Shown here: positions 8,591 through 17,719 of the stretch, one piece after another
Position numbering within the stretch: position 1 is the first letter of the stretch
Layout of the letters: each line of letters begins with the position of its first letter
DNA from: an uncultured Lachnospiraceae bacterium
GTDB lineage: Bacteria; Bacillota; Clostridia; Lachnospirales; Lachnospiraceae
DNA length: 41,196 nucleotides
Reading direction: 5' to 3'
NCBI GenBank assembly: GCA_910585715.1
Contig: CAJUEX010000030.1
Location: 1 to 41,196 of the forward strand
Made by a program: the position numbers and the translations under genes
Notes under the pieces: model-generated
Database searches by the model: none
What the model saw: only the letters and a program-made list of their open reading frames with translations
What the model was told of the DNA's origin: nothing

Positions 8591-10207
8591 TTATTCTAAA
8601 ATCTCTTCAAATCTTCCAGGCGTAATCATCTTTATTTCACATTTTCCTTCCAGCGTCTTTACTATTTCAGAGAACATTTTTGAAATCTCTTCATTCAAAG
8701 CATCAAACTCTGCAACATGACGGTCATTCTGAAAGGTCTCATCGGCATAATTGCTTGCTTTTCCGGCATCAAAGCCGTCAAAGCCTGCAATGGAAATTTT
8801 GGATACCTCCAGACGCTTTAATAAATTCAACAGCATAATGGTTGTATTTTCAAAATACTTATATCCTCTGTTAATCAGGCTGTGATAATTCACAACAATG
8901 TCATCTCCATCCGACTCAATATTGGAGCTGATGATTACCTTTCTCCCGCTGCGCTTTTTCTGCAGCATTGCATATCTTTTCTGGTTTCCAAAAAAGGCAT
9001 AGGCTTCCGGATTATCAGCAATGAAATTCACACTGATTACCAGGCTTTTCTGTTCCTTTGCATAATCGTCTATCTGCTCCCTGTACGTATTCAGGGAATT
9101 GCCCGGAACGAGAACCAATACCTCTCTGTCTCCTATTGCAGCTTTCAATTCCTGTATGGTCTGATAGTCATCAATTTTATCCGCAACATATTCAATATAT
9201 AATTTCTGGATATTATCATAATCGTAACGCTGCCTTTTATCCGGGGCAATCATGGAAAGTATTTTCCCGATATCCTTTGTGTCCAGCCTGTATTTTTCCG
9301 TCAGGTAAATCACATTGTTGGGATGAGACTTATAAATGCCTGCCATCATGGCGGCAGTAGAATATCCCCATTTATGCTTTAAAGAATATTTGTAAATATA
9401 ATCATCCAGCATGTCAAGAACATCATCCACCTCATAATCGTATTGAAGCTTTCTCACCAGATAGTCCACAATCAGCTCCGTGTTCAGATTTCCTGCAACC
9501 TTGCCCATTCCTCCTAAAGTCCCGTCTATGATGATTTTCCGGGAACCCCTGCTCAGCTTTATGACCTCCTGGGCAAAGGCAAAGGAAAGCTGATAATTAT
9601 TGTGTGAATGGAAGTTAATACAAATATCCTTATCCATATTGTGGTCAATCAGTCCGTAAATACGATCCACATCATCCATATACATAGCACCATAGGTATC
9701 CACAATGCCAAAGCTGTATGGATGGACTTCATTTACCATATCCACCAGCTCCAGAATCTCCCGGTCTGAATAATTCAGGGAATTCACTCCCTGCACAAAA
9801 AGCTTGTAGCCCTTATCCTTAATCTCCTGCATACATTCCAAAAGCTCTGCCCGGTTCTCCATGTAACTTTTTTTGGTAAATCCAAAACGTATTCCATCAA
9901 TGGACTCTCCATTAAACGGCTTCAATGTCTGAAAATCAAACATGCCATAATCAATAAAGGCAACATACATTGTATTTTTTTTGGACTTGTCCAAAAACGG
10001 AATCATCTGATCCACATCCGTAAAAAAGGTGCTGTTTCCCTTATACTTCACGTCTTTGGAATCCCGCAGGAAGCCCACTTCCACAATATCAATCTTGGCG
10101 TTTGCAAGCTTATCGGCAATTTCCTTTATTTCCTGGTCGGGAAATGCACAGTCAATAATTCTCCCGCCGTCTCTAAGAGTACAATCAAGAATACTAACAT
10201 TTTTCAT
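8591..10207 (-). CDS. DRE-TIM (HMGL-like) aldolase with extra C-terminal domain
   Basis: A 538-residue protein. Residues 1 to about 345 form a DRE-TIM metallolyase barrel. LDCTLRDGG at 7-15 carries the arginine-aspartate motif, HSH at 200-202 supplies metal ligands, and GTLGGMGKVAGN spans 229-240. Relatives include 4-hydroxy-2-oxovalerate aldolase and isopropylmalate synthase. The C-terminal 180 residues (from EVLVLVPGNSLNTY) form a separate alpha/beta domain that I cannot assign. The GTG at 10222 is rejected in favour of ATG 10207, nine bases after GAGGT. With a NeuA-like gene upstream and KdsC-like genes downstream, it may make the carbon skeleton of a keto-sugar acid in place of NeuB. The substrate is unknown. 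Confidence 0.75.
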   Translation of the reverse strand: MKNVSILDCTLRDGGRIIDCAFPDQEIKEIADKLANAKIDIVEVGFLRDSKDVKYKGNSTFFTDVDQMIPFLDKSKKNTMYVAFIDYGMFDFQTLKPFNGESIDGIRFGFTKKSYMENRAELLECMQEIKDKGYKLFVQGVNSLNYSDREILELVDMVNEVHPYSFGIVDTYGAMYMDDVDRIYGLIDHNMDKDICINFHSHNNYQLSFAFAQEVIKLSRGSRKIIIDGTLGGMGKVAGNLNTELIVDYLVRKLQYDYEVDDVLDMLDDYIYKYSLKHKWGYSTAAMMAGIYKSHPNNVIYLTEKYRLDTKDIGKILSMIAPDKRQRYDYDNIQKLYIEYVADKIDDYQTIQELKAAIGDREVLVLVPGNSLNTYREQIDDYAKEQKSLVISVNFIADNPEAYAFFGNQKRYAMLQKKRSGRKVIISSNIESDGDDIVVNYHSLINRGYKYFENTTIMLLNLLKRLEVSKISIAGFDGFDAGKASNYADETFQNDRHVAEFDALNEEISKMFSEIVKTLEGKCEIKMITPGRFEEILE

Positions 10208-10277
10208 CTGACATGACCTCACTTTTGTCTCTAAATTATTTTATAGGTGCTGTTCAAAACAAGATACATAATTAAAC

Positions 10278-10382
10278 TCATCGATATGCCTTTTCCTTAG
10301 TAGTAAAGTTATGATTATAAAGTCTGCCCCTATTTTTCCTGTTTATTCCCTGTCTTAAAAAGGTTCTATACCTGCTTGCCAT
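10278..10382 (-). pseudogene. Possible N-terminal remnant of a DUF1919-type gene
   Basis: A 34-codon frame from ATG 10382 reads MASRYRTFLRQGINRKNRG, then RLYNHNFT, then stops. Exopolysaccharide proteins of the DUF1919 type, as I recall them, begin with similar basic residues and continue after NFT with IISNNCWGG, which is absent here. AAGGG lies upstream. A second ATG at 10411 has an excellent GAGGAAG but stops after 18 codons. The stretch between 10207 and 10425 otherwise shows no gene. A deleted glycan-modifying gene is the best explanation; chance resemblance is possible. Confidence 0.35.
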
Positions 10383-10424
10383 ATTATATCCCTTCCTGAT
10401 TCGTTCCGCATTTACCAACTTCCT

Positions 10425-11087
10425 CTATTGGTTTTGCAAATAAGCAGCTACCACCTTTGCAAATTCAAAATCCTCTGCCGTATCAATATCGACTGCCTCA
10501 AACTGGTCGATTTCATAAATATATGGTTTCTCGCCGATTCTCTGTCCGAGCTTTGTAAAAACTTCCTTTCGGAAAATGAAAAATGCCCCTGTCTCCATAT
10601 AAATAGGTTCCAAATCCTGTGTCCGGACAATATTCTTCATATCATAGTTGAACGGCTTCCCGTTCATCCACATATAATCCTGCAGGACAACTGCTGAAAA
10701 TGCGGAATCATACTCACCGGAAACCACCTTATCCAACGCCTTTTTTATGGATTCTGATTTGGTAAAGGGCTGCGTAACGTGGGTCAGCACATAAATATCC
10801 GCATCCACATCCTTCACAAAACGCTCAATAATCTCCAGGCCTTTTACCTGAAAGCCGTCCAAATAGGAATCCCTCTTCAAAAAAGACAGTCCCTTCTCTT
10901 CATAGGGGGCGATATATGGCTTGATTGCCTCGTCACTGCAATAGACATATTTCTCGTCAACCGTATCTACATTGCTGATTGTCTCAAAAATATAATCACA
11001 GGTAGGACGCCCGTTTAAAAGCATGGTGTTCTTTCCAGGCAGTCTCTGATTATTCAATTTTATTGGAATAAATGATACTACTTTCAT
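10425..11087 (-). CDS. NeuA-like CMP-sugar synthetase (acylneuraminate cytidylyltransferase family)
   Basis: A 220-residue nucleotidyltransferase of the GT-A-like CMP-NeuAc/CMP-KDO synthetase family, which transfers CMP from CTP to the anomeric hydroxyl of a keto-sugar acid. The N-terminal loop reads IPIKLNNQRLPGKN, a variant of the usual IPARxGSKRxPxKN. HVTQPF stands where most members have LQPTSP, and the end has the acidic EAVDIDTAEDF. These departures suggest a substrate other than ordinary sialic acid. Start ATG 11087 follows AGGAGG; the frame to 11183 overlaps the upstream gene and is rejected. The upstream stop is one base away, so the two are co-translated. Confidence 0.8.
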   Translation of the reverse strand: MKVVSFIPIKLNNQRLPGKNTMLLNGRPTCDYIFETISNVDTVDEKYVYCSDEAIKPYIAPYEEKGLSFLKRDSYLDGFQVKGLEIIERFVKDVDADIYVLTHVTQPFTKSESIKKALDKVVSGEYDSAFSAVVLQDYMWMNGKPFNYDMKNIVRTQDLEPIYMETGAFFIFRKEVFTKLGQRIGEKPYIYEIDQFEAVDIDTAEDFEFAKVVAAYLQNQ

Positions 11088-11088
11088 C

Positions 11089-12102
11089 TTAAACCTCCTG
11101 ATTTTTTTTAAAAAGATTGTTTTTAATATAGTCTGTCGGTATGGAAAATACCTTTTGTGACAAAATAATTGCGAACAAAACATTCAGTATTATATATAAA
11201 AAAATACGGTAAGTTGAAGAACACAGCCACTCTGCCCAGCCATTCTTATCAAATATATCCCTTATGAATATATGGTATATATAAACCTGCAGTGTTCGCT
11301 GTCCCCATTTTGCAAATATTCCCCTCCCGATTTCCTTCTGTGGTATGATTGCCATAAAGCCGATTGCTATTACAACCACTCCCGCATAATATGCGAATCT
11401 TGTCAGAATATTAGCTTTAAACGGCATCTCGGTAAGTAATGTTGTTGGCACCACAAGTGAGGCAAGATCCCAAATCTTGTTACGGCACACTACACATATC
11501 ACAGCATATAGAAACATTAAAATCATACACGTAAATTTTAAGGCTGTCAATCTTGCGGACTTCTTCCCTTTTATAAAGGTTAGTACTTTCTCTTTATCCG
11601 CAATCACCCCCATATAAAAAAACGGAAAGAAAACAATTACCCGTGAAAAAAAGTACGAACCTGTCACCATTGCGTCATAGCCTGCAAGGGAACCAATAAT
11701 GACGGCGCCTGCCAGCACGAATTTAGGATTTACCTTTCTGACCAAATACGAAAAACCCTCCCATAACGCCAAAGCAAATATATACCAGGCTATAGTCGTC
11801 TCCTTAAACAAACTAAATCCTCCCCATACATGCTGGGTTAAACTGCCAATCAGCCATTCTAAAGCCTTAAAATATAACCCGTAGGTTATCAACAATATAA
11901 ATCTCTTCGATATATGATTATCGCTGTGAAATAATCCGGAAACAAAAGCAAACAACGGCATGAAAAATGTGTTTATAAACACAAGCAGCGCACCAAGATT
12001 TAGATTCTGTTCAACATGATATCCGAACGCATGTACTATTACCACCAGACAAATCAACGCAAATTTTAACTGATCAAAGTATGCACTACGACTGCCTTCC
12101 AT
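11089..12102 (-). CDS. Acyltransferase-3 family membrane O-acyltransferase
   Basis: 337 residues with about ten membrane segments, starting RSAYFDQLKFALICLVVIVH with the family histidine near residue 24, then FFMPLFAFVSGLF. It resembles the fucose 4-O-acetylase-like branch of the family. ATG 12102 lies inside the last codons of the upstream acyltransferase (17-base overlap) behind AGGAGC, indicating translational coupling. The likely role is O-acylation of a sugar in the repeat unit on the membrane. It is one of five loci of this family in the operon. Confidence 0.85.
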   Translation of the reverse strand: MEGSRSAYFDQLKFALICLVVIVHAFGYHVEQNLNLGALLVFINTFFMPLFAFVSGLFHSDNHISKRFILLITYGLYFKALEWLIGSLTQHVWGGFSLFKETTIAWYIFALALWEGFSYLVRKVNPKFVLAGAVIIGSLAGYDAMVTGSYFFSRVIVFFPFFYMGVIADKEKVLTFIKGKKSARLTALKFTCMILMFLYAVICVVCRNKIWDLASLVVPTTLLTEMPFKANILTRFAYYAGVVVIAIGFMAIIPQKEIGRGIFAKWGQRTLQVYIYHIFIRDIFDKNGWAEWLCSSTYRIFLYIILNVLFAIILSQKVFSIPTDYIKNNLFKKNQEV

Positions 12103-13189
12103 CCCTGCTGCTCCTTCTTCCCAATAGTATTTTCAATTTCCCATAATCCGCTAAAAATCCCAGATACTTATCTATTATCAATGCAAACGCTATGGAAATC
12201 GCCAAACTTACGGGAAAACTGATTATCCATAAATTTCTGTTGAAGTGGTTCAGTATTCTTGCAATTATCTGCTGGATATAAATATGGTCAATCATAATCA
12301 ACATACTTAACTGCCCCAGCTTCTCCATCCAGCGCATTTTTCCGTGGTAGATATTTTTTAGGACAACCATAAGCCCCAGCGAAATAAACAGGGCACTCAC
12401 AAAATACAAAGGGATGATTCCATAATTCATCTGAAGCATATCGGTACGCAGCATTTCATAGCCCCGAAACTTCATGTATGCCAGATTGAAAGTCCCCAGT
12501 AAAAAACCCGCCGCCAAAAGAAAGATTCCCTGATATGTCCGGTTCACTTTATCGTGCCATTTCTGACGCCAAAAATATCCTGCAAGATAAAACAGCGCTC
12601 CAATCAACGCCACATCCAAACACCACGGAAGCCGCACCGCCGGAAGCCTTGTCGGATATTTATTTTTAATAACCGCCATTCCCGCTGCTGCAAGCATTGA
12701 TATACTGCAAAATATAAACAGCTTCACCCGGCTTTTTCCTGAAGCATGGTAAATACCATAGGCAATCATGCCTGAACAGAATAGTCCCGCCAAAAACCAC
12801 AGTGTTCCAATATATTCACTATTATTTTCCCAAATCAGGTTTCCATACGCCAGTGCCGCAATTCTTTTCATCAGTTTTGCCGAACTCCGGCTGCCTGATA
12901 AAATGTCAAACAACGTATTATATATAATGATAAGAACGCCAAAGGTTATGTATGGGTACATTAACCTTTTCATTTTTTTCCTGAAATAGTCCCCAAACGA
13001 CACACCCTCCAGTTTGTCCAGGAAACCACTAATCACAAAAAACAGCGGCATATGGAAAAAATAGATTGCCTGCGTGACATAATCGTGAAAGCTGTTATGC
13101 CCGAGCACGACCAAAACAATCCCAATGCCCTTTAGTAAATCAAGATAATGCATTCTCTCCTTCTTTGGCATTTTTGTTTGATTATTCAT
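12086..13189 (-). CDS. Acyltransferase-3 family membrane O-acyltransferase
   Basis: 367 residues from the ATG at 13189, chosen because GGGAGG lies 11 bases before it; in-frame GTG 13228 and ATG 13219 are weaker. MHYLDLLKGIGIVLVVLGHNSF carries the conserved histidine, FFHMPLFFVISGFL the second signature, and about ten membrane segments follow. It is the closest intact relative in the window of the frameshifted gene at 3323-4350, sharing the LDVALxGxLF pattern. The predicted job is acetylation or similar modification of the polysaccharide. Confidence 0.85.
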   Translation of the reverse strand: MNNQTKMPKKERMHYLDLLKGIGIVLVVLGHNSFHDYVTQAIYFFHMPLFFVISGFLDKLEGVSFGDYFRKKMKRLMYPYITFGVLIIIYNTLFDILSGSRSSAKLMKRIAALAYGNLIWENNSEYIGTLWFLAGLFCSGMIAYGIYHASGKSRVKLFIFCSISMLAAAGMAVIKNKYPTRLPAVRLPWCLDVALIGALFYLAGYFWRQKWHDKVNRTYQGIFLLAAGFLLGTFNLAYMKFRGYEMLRTDMLQMNYGIIPLYFVSALFISLGLMVVLKNIYHGKMRWMEKLGQLSMLIMIDHIYIQQIIARILNHFNRNLWIISFPVSLAISIAFALIIDKYLGFLADYGKLKILLGRRSSRDGRQS

Positions 13190-13254
13190 CTTATTACCAG
13201 CCTCCCTGTTTCCTTTCATTTCCCGCACAATTCTCCATACAAAATATCGGCAGC

Positions 13255-14661
13255 TTAAGAGCCATAAACCTGATATCTTAAAATTCTTTGTAAAATCTGC
13301 TTAACAAGCTTATAATTCATCAGCACAATGATTATGACAATCATAATTTCCACAATCCAAAGCGAGGTGTAAATTTCTAACAAGGCCTGTAGACAGACAA
13401 GTCCCCACATTATCCAAAATACCACCGGATTTTTTATTTGCAAACCTTCCCCGATTGCCCGTTTTCTGACATAGTAGATAATGAATGCTGAAATGGCGGT
13501 GGCAATCGCCGCCCCCTGCGCCCCCATCAGATACACTAAAACGATATTCAAAAAAACATTTGTCCCCGCGCCATAAATTGCGGATTTCGCCATGGATTTT
13601 GAGTCCTTTATAGCGGACAGCATCGGACCTACCAGCCCTGACGCCGTGTTAAAAACCGTACTCACTACCAAGAACGGAGCATATTGCCATGCGGCATAAA
13701 ACTCCTTTGCATATAACAGCCTTGCCAATGGTTTGGAAAGCACAATGATAAAAGTACATCCTGCGCACATCATGAAATTGATAACCGCAAACGAATCCGC
13801 ATAAAACTCTTTGGAATCCCTTTTTCCGTATTCCTTGATTGCGGAAATCTGCCATGCCTGACCAAACATTCCAAAAACAGTATTAATAATACTGGGGATT
13901 TTATAAGAGACGGACAGAACGCCGTTTACACTGACGCCGCATATAGCCGTTACCACATACCGGTCCGATGCGCTGTTAATCCACCACCCCACCGTAGAGA
14001 AAATAAGCGGCAGGCAATAGGACATCATCTCCTTATTTAGTGCCCTGTCATATTTAACGTCCTGAAAGAAAGAATAGAAGCGCAACACGAAAAAATAATA
14101 AATTGCCGGGACTAACTGTGCCAAAATGTTCGCCCAAAGAAATCCTGTCAATCCCATCTTAAAAACCAAAAGACCAAGGATATTCCCGCCAAGCATCATA
14201 ACCGTGCTTATAATACCGGCAACCGCCATGTGCTTTACTTTTTCCATTCCCTTCGCCAACTGGATGAAATACTGGTTTAAGGTATAAGAAAAATAATATA
14301 AAAATACCAGATACTCTATCCCATGGATATTCTGAAACAGTTTTATATAATGACACGGAACCAAACCCATTGCAACCACCGCCATGCTCATTATGATATA
14401 GCGGATTCCAATAAGCGCCACCTGCCCTCTGTCATATGCCTTGTCCATCGCAAAGCGCATGACTCCGTCCACAATGTTGAGTGTCAGCACGGGATAGAGC
14501 AGCGATACGGTTGAGACAATCAAATCATAGATTCCCATTTCTGCCGTCGACAGAACACTTGTATATAATGGCACCAGTAAAAAAACAAGTATCTTGGACG
14601 CAAAATTACTAATGGTAAGTATTCCTGTATTTTTTAATAAATATTTGTACTTCTGATTCAT
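13255..14661 (-). CDS. Wzx-type polysaccharide repeat-unit flippase
   Basis: 468 residues with twelve to fourteen membrane segments, of the oligosaccharide flippase/PST branch of the MOP exporter superfamily. The N-terminus LLKNTGILTISNFASKILVFLLVPLYTSVLS is typical. The protein should move undecaprenyl-diphosphate-linked repeat units across the membrane for polymerisation by Wzy (15797-16939). It lies downstream of the GT52-like gene with a 27-base gap, in the same operon. It has the usual length and no sign of damage. Confidence 0.85.
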   Translation of the reverse strand: MNQKYKYLLKNTGILTISNFASKILVFLLVPLYTSVLSTAEMGIYDLIVSTVSLLYPVLTLNIVDGVMRFAMDKAYDRGQVALIGIRYIIMSMAVVAMGLVPCHYIKLFQNIHGIEYLVFLYYFSYTLNQYFIQLAKGMEKVKHMAVAGIISTVMMLGGNILGLLVFKMGLTGFLWANILAQLVPAIYYFFVLRFYSFFQDVKYDRALNKEMMSYCLPLIFSTVGWWINSASDRYVVTAICGVSVNGVLSVSYKIPSIINTVFGMFGQAWQISAIKEYGKRDSKEFYADSFAVINFMMCAGCTFIIVLSKPLARLLYAKEFYAAWQYAPFLVVSTVFNTASGLVGPMLSAIKDSKSMAKSAIYGAGTNVFLNIVLVYLMGAQGAAIATAISAFIIYYVRKRAIGEGLQIKNPVVFWIMWGLVCLQALLEIYTSLWIVEIMIVIIIVLMNYKLVKQILQRILRYQVYGS

Positions 14662-14688
14662 ACTGTCGTCACTTTATGATTCCTTTTC

Positions 14689-15783
14689 TTATTTTTGCGG
14701 CAAATCGTCCGCGGTATGCGCAACCGAGATGTGCATTAATTTTCCGTTTTTTTGGAATTGGTCAATCACATCCTGCACATGCATGGCAAATTTTTTCATG
14801 TCCTCATACTTTGCATACTCTGTCATCGGATAAATCATCAGAACCGGCGACGGATGCTCTACCACGGAATTAATAGACAATACACTGCCCGACATTGCAC
14901 TGACAAAGGTGCATCCTTTCATGTCATAATTGAGCTGAAGGGCTTCAAACGGCGCGGAGGAATTTGTATCTACCGCGATTCCGTTTTCCTCAAACACATG
15001 CACCGTGCTGCGCGGATGCTTTTTGACCAATATGTTTTCCTTTCCTACCCTGTCGGCGAAATTTAACAAAAAGTCCAGCTCCCCGATTCCCCTTCCTTCC
15101 GTATCATAGACAGATTCAAAATAGATATATTTGTATTTGGAATAGTCCACGCCGCCCTGTATCCGGAATATCCCAGCCACCAGATTTTTCAATCTTTCAT
15201 TTTCAGTCGATATCTGCGGTATTGCCACGGGCTTTAGAAAGCCCTGATACAGTTCCGGATAAACACAGTAGAACTTCTCGTAGCGATCGAAAATTGCCGG
15301 TTTTCCAGCCATTTTCCTCAGTTTTCTAATCAATTTGAATTTTGTAGAATCATAATAAAAATTATCATACGACAACATTCCCTCCTCGTATGAGGAATAC
15401 TGAATTTTATCGTTATATCCGGATAAAATGGAAAAAATGCCGTAGATATCCACCTCTAAATTGTAACAAATTAACTCATCAAAGCTTAAAGAATGCAAAT
15501 CCTTTAAGTAAAAAGCATAATCATTTTTCTTAAAAAAACTTAATTGTACTATTTCTTTGCACTTCTGCCAAAACCCTCGCCCCTGAATTACTCCCTTGGA
15601 ACGAACAAATACACACTCGTCAAAAAATTTTTCCTTTTCCATTCTTTCAAATACATTCTCTGCATTACCAGAATGGTCTGATAAAGCAAGACATACATAA
15701 TCCTCGCTAAATATTGTCAGCTTCATCTGTATTGCCAAAATCAATTGATAATATGTGTTTGCAAAAATTAAAATCCTGCGCAT
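14689..15783 (-). CDS. Sialyltransferase-like glycosyltransferase (GT52 type)
   Basis: 364 residues from ATG 15783, preceded by AAAGG eight bases upstream; an ATG 24 bases earlier overlaps the previous gene. RRILIFANTYYQLILAIQMK at the N-terminus and ILVKKHPRS, the HP motif used by GT-B-fold sialyltransferases to bind CMP, suggest the GT52 family (LOS alpha-2,3-sialyltransferase relatives). NSSAPFEAL and a serine-rich SAMSGSVLSIN follow, at the positions expected for the second nucleotide-binding motif. A CMP-sugar user fits the NeuA-like gene at 10425-11087. The acceptor and exact donor are unknown. Confidence 0.6.
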   Translation of the reverse strand: MRRILIFANTYYQLILAIQMKLTIFSEDYVCLALSDHSGNAENVFERMEKEKFFDECVFVRSKGVIQGRGFWQKCKEIVQLSFFKKNDYAFYLKDLHSLSFDELICYNLEVDIYGIFSILSGYNDKIQYSSYEEGMLSYDNFYYDSTKFKLIRKLRKMAGKPAIFDRYEKFYCVYPELYQGFLKPVAIPQISTENERLKNLVAGIFRIQGGVDYSKYKYIYFESVYDTEGRGIGELDFLLNFADRVGKENILVKKHPRSTVHVFEENGIAVDTNSSAPFEALQLNYDMKGCTFVSAMSGSVLSINSVVEHPSPVLMIYPMTEYAKYEDMKKFAMHVQDVIDQFQKNGKLMHISVAHTADDLPQK

Positions 15784-15796
15784 CCTGATTGCCTTT

Positions 15797-16939
15797 CTAT
15801 TTACCATAATTCAACTGCTTCTTCTGTTTTTTTTGCCTGTTCACCGCAAACACATTGGAAAAACAAACAATATACTCTGCCTCAATCAGAACAATCAGCC
15901 TGCTCCACATAAAGGCGGTAAATGCCATAAATGCAACAATAATCAACAGTTTCAGATTTTCATTTTCTATACAATATTTAATAAGATAGGAATACATGAA
16001 CAATACTACAGCCAGCCCCACAATTCCCCATGCTATCAGCAGGTTCATATAATTGTTGTCTATTCCGAAATAAGCATCTGCATCGGCTACCATTTCAAAA
16101 TCCGGACTTGCCCATATGCCTATTCCATATCGTTCCAGTCCTATTGCCGGATATATCAGGCGGTTATTTAATATGCCATTTAATCTTGCAAAAAAGCTGT
16201 TGCCCTTTGCATAAAAGTATACTGCCAGCATACTGACTACGGTTAATGCTTCCGGAAGCCAGATAGCCCATCTGAGCCTCTGCCATCTTTTAATTTTTAT
16301 AAAACGGGATAAATACAGTGCAAATGTGCCCACTGCAGTAAACAAGATTGATGACTTTGTATCTGTCAGCATACCAATTGCCGCGCCTATTACATTGAGC
16401 AGCAATACCTCACCAAGCCATATTTTTTTCTGCTTATTGTAAAGATAAATAAGGCATAATCCCAAATACTGAAACGGTAAGATGGACCATACGCTATAGC
16501 CCAGACTATATCTTCTCCTTGTCTCTTCTACCACAAACAGTTCATTTTCTATAATGCCGACGCTGCATAGCAGCGCTACAGCTATTGTCATTGACAAAAC
16601 AAGAGCAAAAATAAAACGTATCATTTTATCCTTCTCTACATTTCTGCAGCTCCATATAATAAAAAACAGGTACAAAAGCTCATGGTTTCCTGTTGGAAGA
16701 GAATCTATCAAAAGCAATCCTCCGATCACTGCGGACATTATCCATTGTCTGACCTCCATGCTTGAGTCCAGTAAAATATTTGCTACCGCAATCAATGCTC
16801 CAAGCGTCATAACTTTATTCAGCCAAAATTGCTCAAAGGGCAGATTTACCCTTTTAAAAAAAAGTCCCCCGCAATACAGCAATATTGCTATATACACTCC
16901 TATTTCCCGTTGCTTCACCGTAAACAGATGCTTGCCCAT
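15797..16939 (-). CDS. Wzy-type polysaccharide polymerase
   Basis: 380 residues with about ten membrane segments and a large extracellular loop containing NNRLIYPAIGLERYGIGIW before the last three segments. This layout is typical of O-antigen/capsule polymerases, which share topology more than sequence. It is encoded directly between the GT52-like gene and a hexapeptide acyltransferase, and with the Wzx gene it makes up the assembly machinery. ATG 16939 begins MGKHLFTVKQREIGVYIAIL. Assignment rests on topology and neighbourhood. Confidence 0.65.
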   Translation of the reverse strand: MGKHLFTVKQREIGVYIAILLYCGGLFFKRVNLPFEQFWLNKVMTLGALIAVANILLDSSMEVRQWIMSAVIGGLLLIDSLPTGNHELLYLFFIIWSCRNVEKDKMIRFIFALVLSMTIAVALLCSVGIIENELFVVEETRRRYSLGYSVWSILPFQYLGLCLIYLYNKQKKIWLGEVLLLNVIGAAIGMLTDTKSSILFTAVGTFALYLSRFIKIKRWQRLRWAIWLPEALTVVSMLAVYFYAKGNSFFARLNGILNNRLIYPAIGLERYGIGIWASPDFEMVADADAYFGIDNNYMNLLIAWGIVGLAVVLFMYSYLIKYCIENENLKLLIIVAFMAFTAFMWSRLIVLIEAEYIVCFSNVFAVNRQKKQKKQLNYGK

Positions 16940-16975
16940 TTGTTATTCCCTCTCTATTTCCCGTAACAGTCCCTG

Positions 16976-17695
16976 CTAATAAAACGGCAGAAAACTTCCA
17001 TCAAACTCATATCTTAAATCATGGGAACGTTCCCCGATTTTTTTTGCAGGCACTCCTCCATAAACTCCATATGCCTCCAGACTTTTAGAAGCCAGTGCCC
17101 CTGATGCAAGTACCGCGCCTTCTCCTACCTGTACTTTCGGAAGTACCGTGGTTCTTGAACTGAGCCATGCCCGGTCTCCCACCAAAACGCTTCCGCCGCT
17201 GTTTCCGCTTTCAAAATACGGATCATTTATATCATGCTGCTCGGTATATATATATACATCCGTGCTGAGATTTACGTTTTCTCCCAAAACCAGTCCGTTT
17301 CTTCCATCCAAAGAACATCCGTCGCCAATAATGGTTCCCTTTCCAATGGAAATGTTCCATGGCGCCCTGAAACGGCATCCGCCATATATGACCACATTCT
17401 TACCGATGGACATCTGATAAATATGCCTTAACATAAAAAGGCGGTATTTTTGACAAGGTACCTTTCCCACCCGGACAATGCTATACATAATCCATCCATT
17501 TAAAAGCTGCTTAATCTTCCAGACAATGCCTTTGCGCTTCTGTCCGTTTCCGGCTTCTCCGTTTTTGCTTTCCGGCTTCACAATGCCTCTTTTCTTTTTT
17601 GCCCTGCAATATAAGAAGCATACAGATAAATTTAAAATACAAAAAATAATATATAAAATAAATATGATAATTAAAATCGTTAAAAATATTTCCAC
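16976..17695 (-). CDS. Membrane-anchored hexapeptide-repeat acyltransferase
   Basis: 239 residues. A membrane segment occupies about residues 3-27. After a basic linker, a left-handed beta-helix of hexapeptide repeats runs from roughly residue 95 (IGKNVVIYGGCRF, IGKGTIIGDGC, LGENVNLSTDVYIYTEQHD) to the C-terminus. The EQHD histidine is where WcaF/maltose O-acetyltransferase relatives have their catalytic histidine. The expected reaction is acetyl-CoA-dependent O-acetylation of a sugar on the cytoplasmic face. The N-terminal anchor is less usual for the family. Confidence 0.8.
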   Translation of the reverse strand: MEIFLTILIIIFILYIIFCILNLSVCFLYCRAKKKRGIVKPESKNGEAGNGQKRKGIVWKIKQLLNGWIMYSIVRVGKVPCQKYRLFMLRHIYQMSIGKNVVIYGGCRFRAPWNISIGKGTIIGDGCSLDGRNGLVLGENVNLSTDVYIYTEQHDINDPYFESGNSGGSVLVGDRAWLSSRTTVLPKVQVGEGAVLASGALASKSLEAYGVYGGVPAKKIGERSHDLRYEFDGSFLPFY

Positions 17696-17719
17696 AATGA
17701 CTCCTTATCCGGACAGCTT

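Noticed and set aside
10425..11087. Standard sialic acid (NeuNAc) synthesis
   Set aside because: No NeuB, NeuC or NeuD equivalents are in the window, and the cytidylyltransferase motifs differ from those of typical NeuA proteins. A different acid sugar is more likely.
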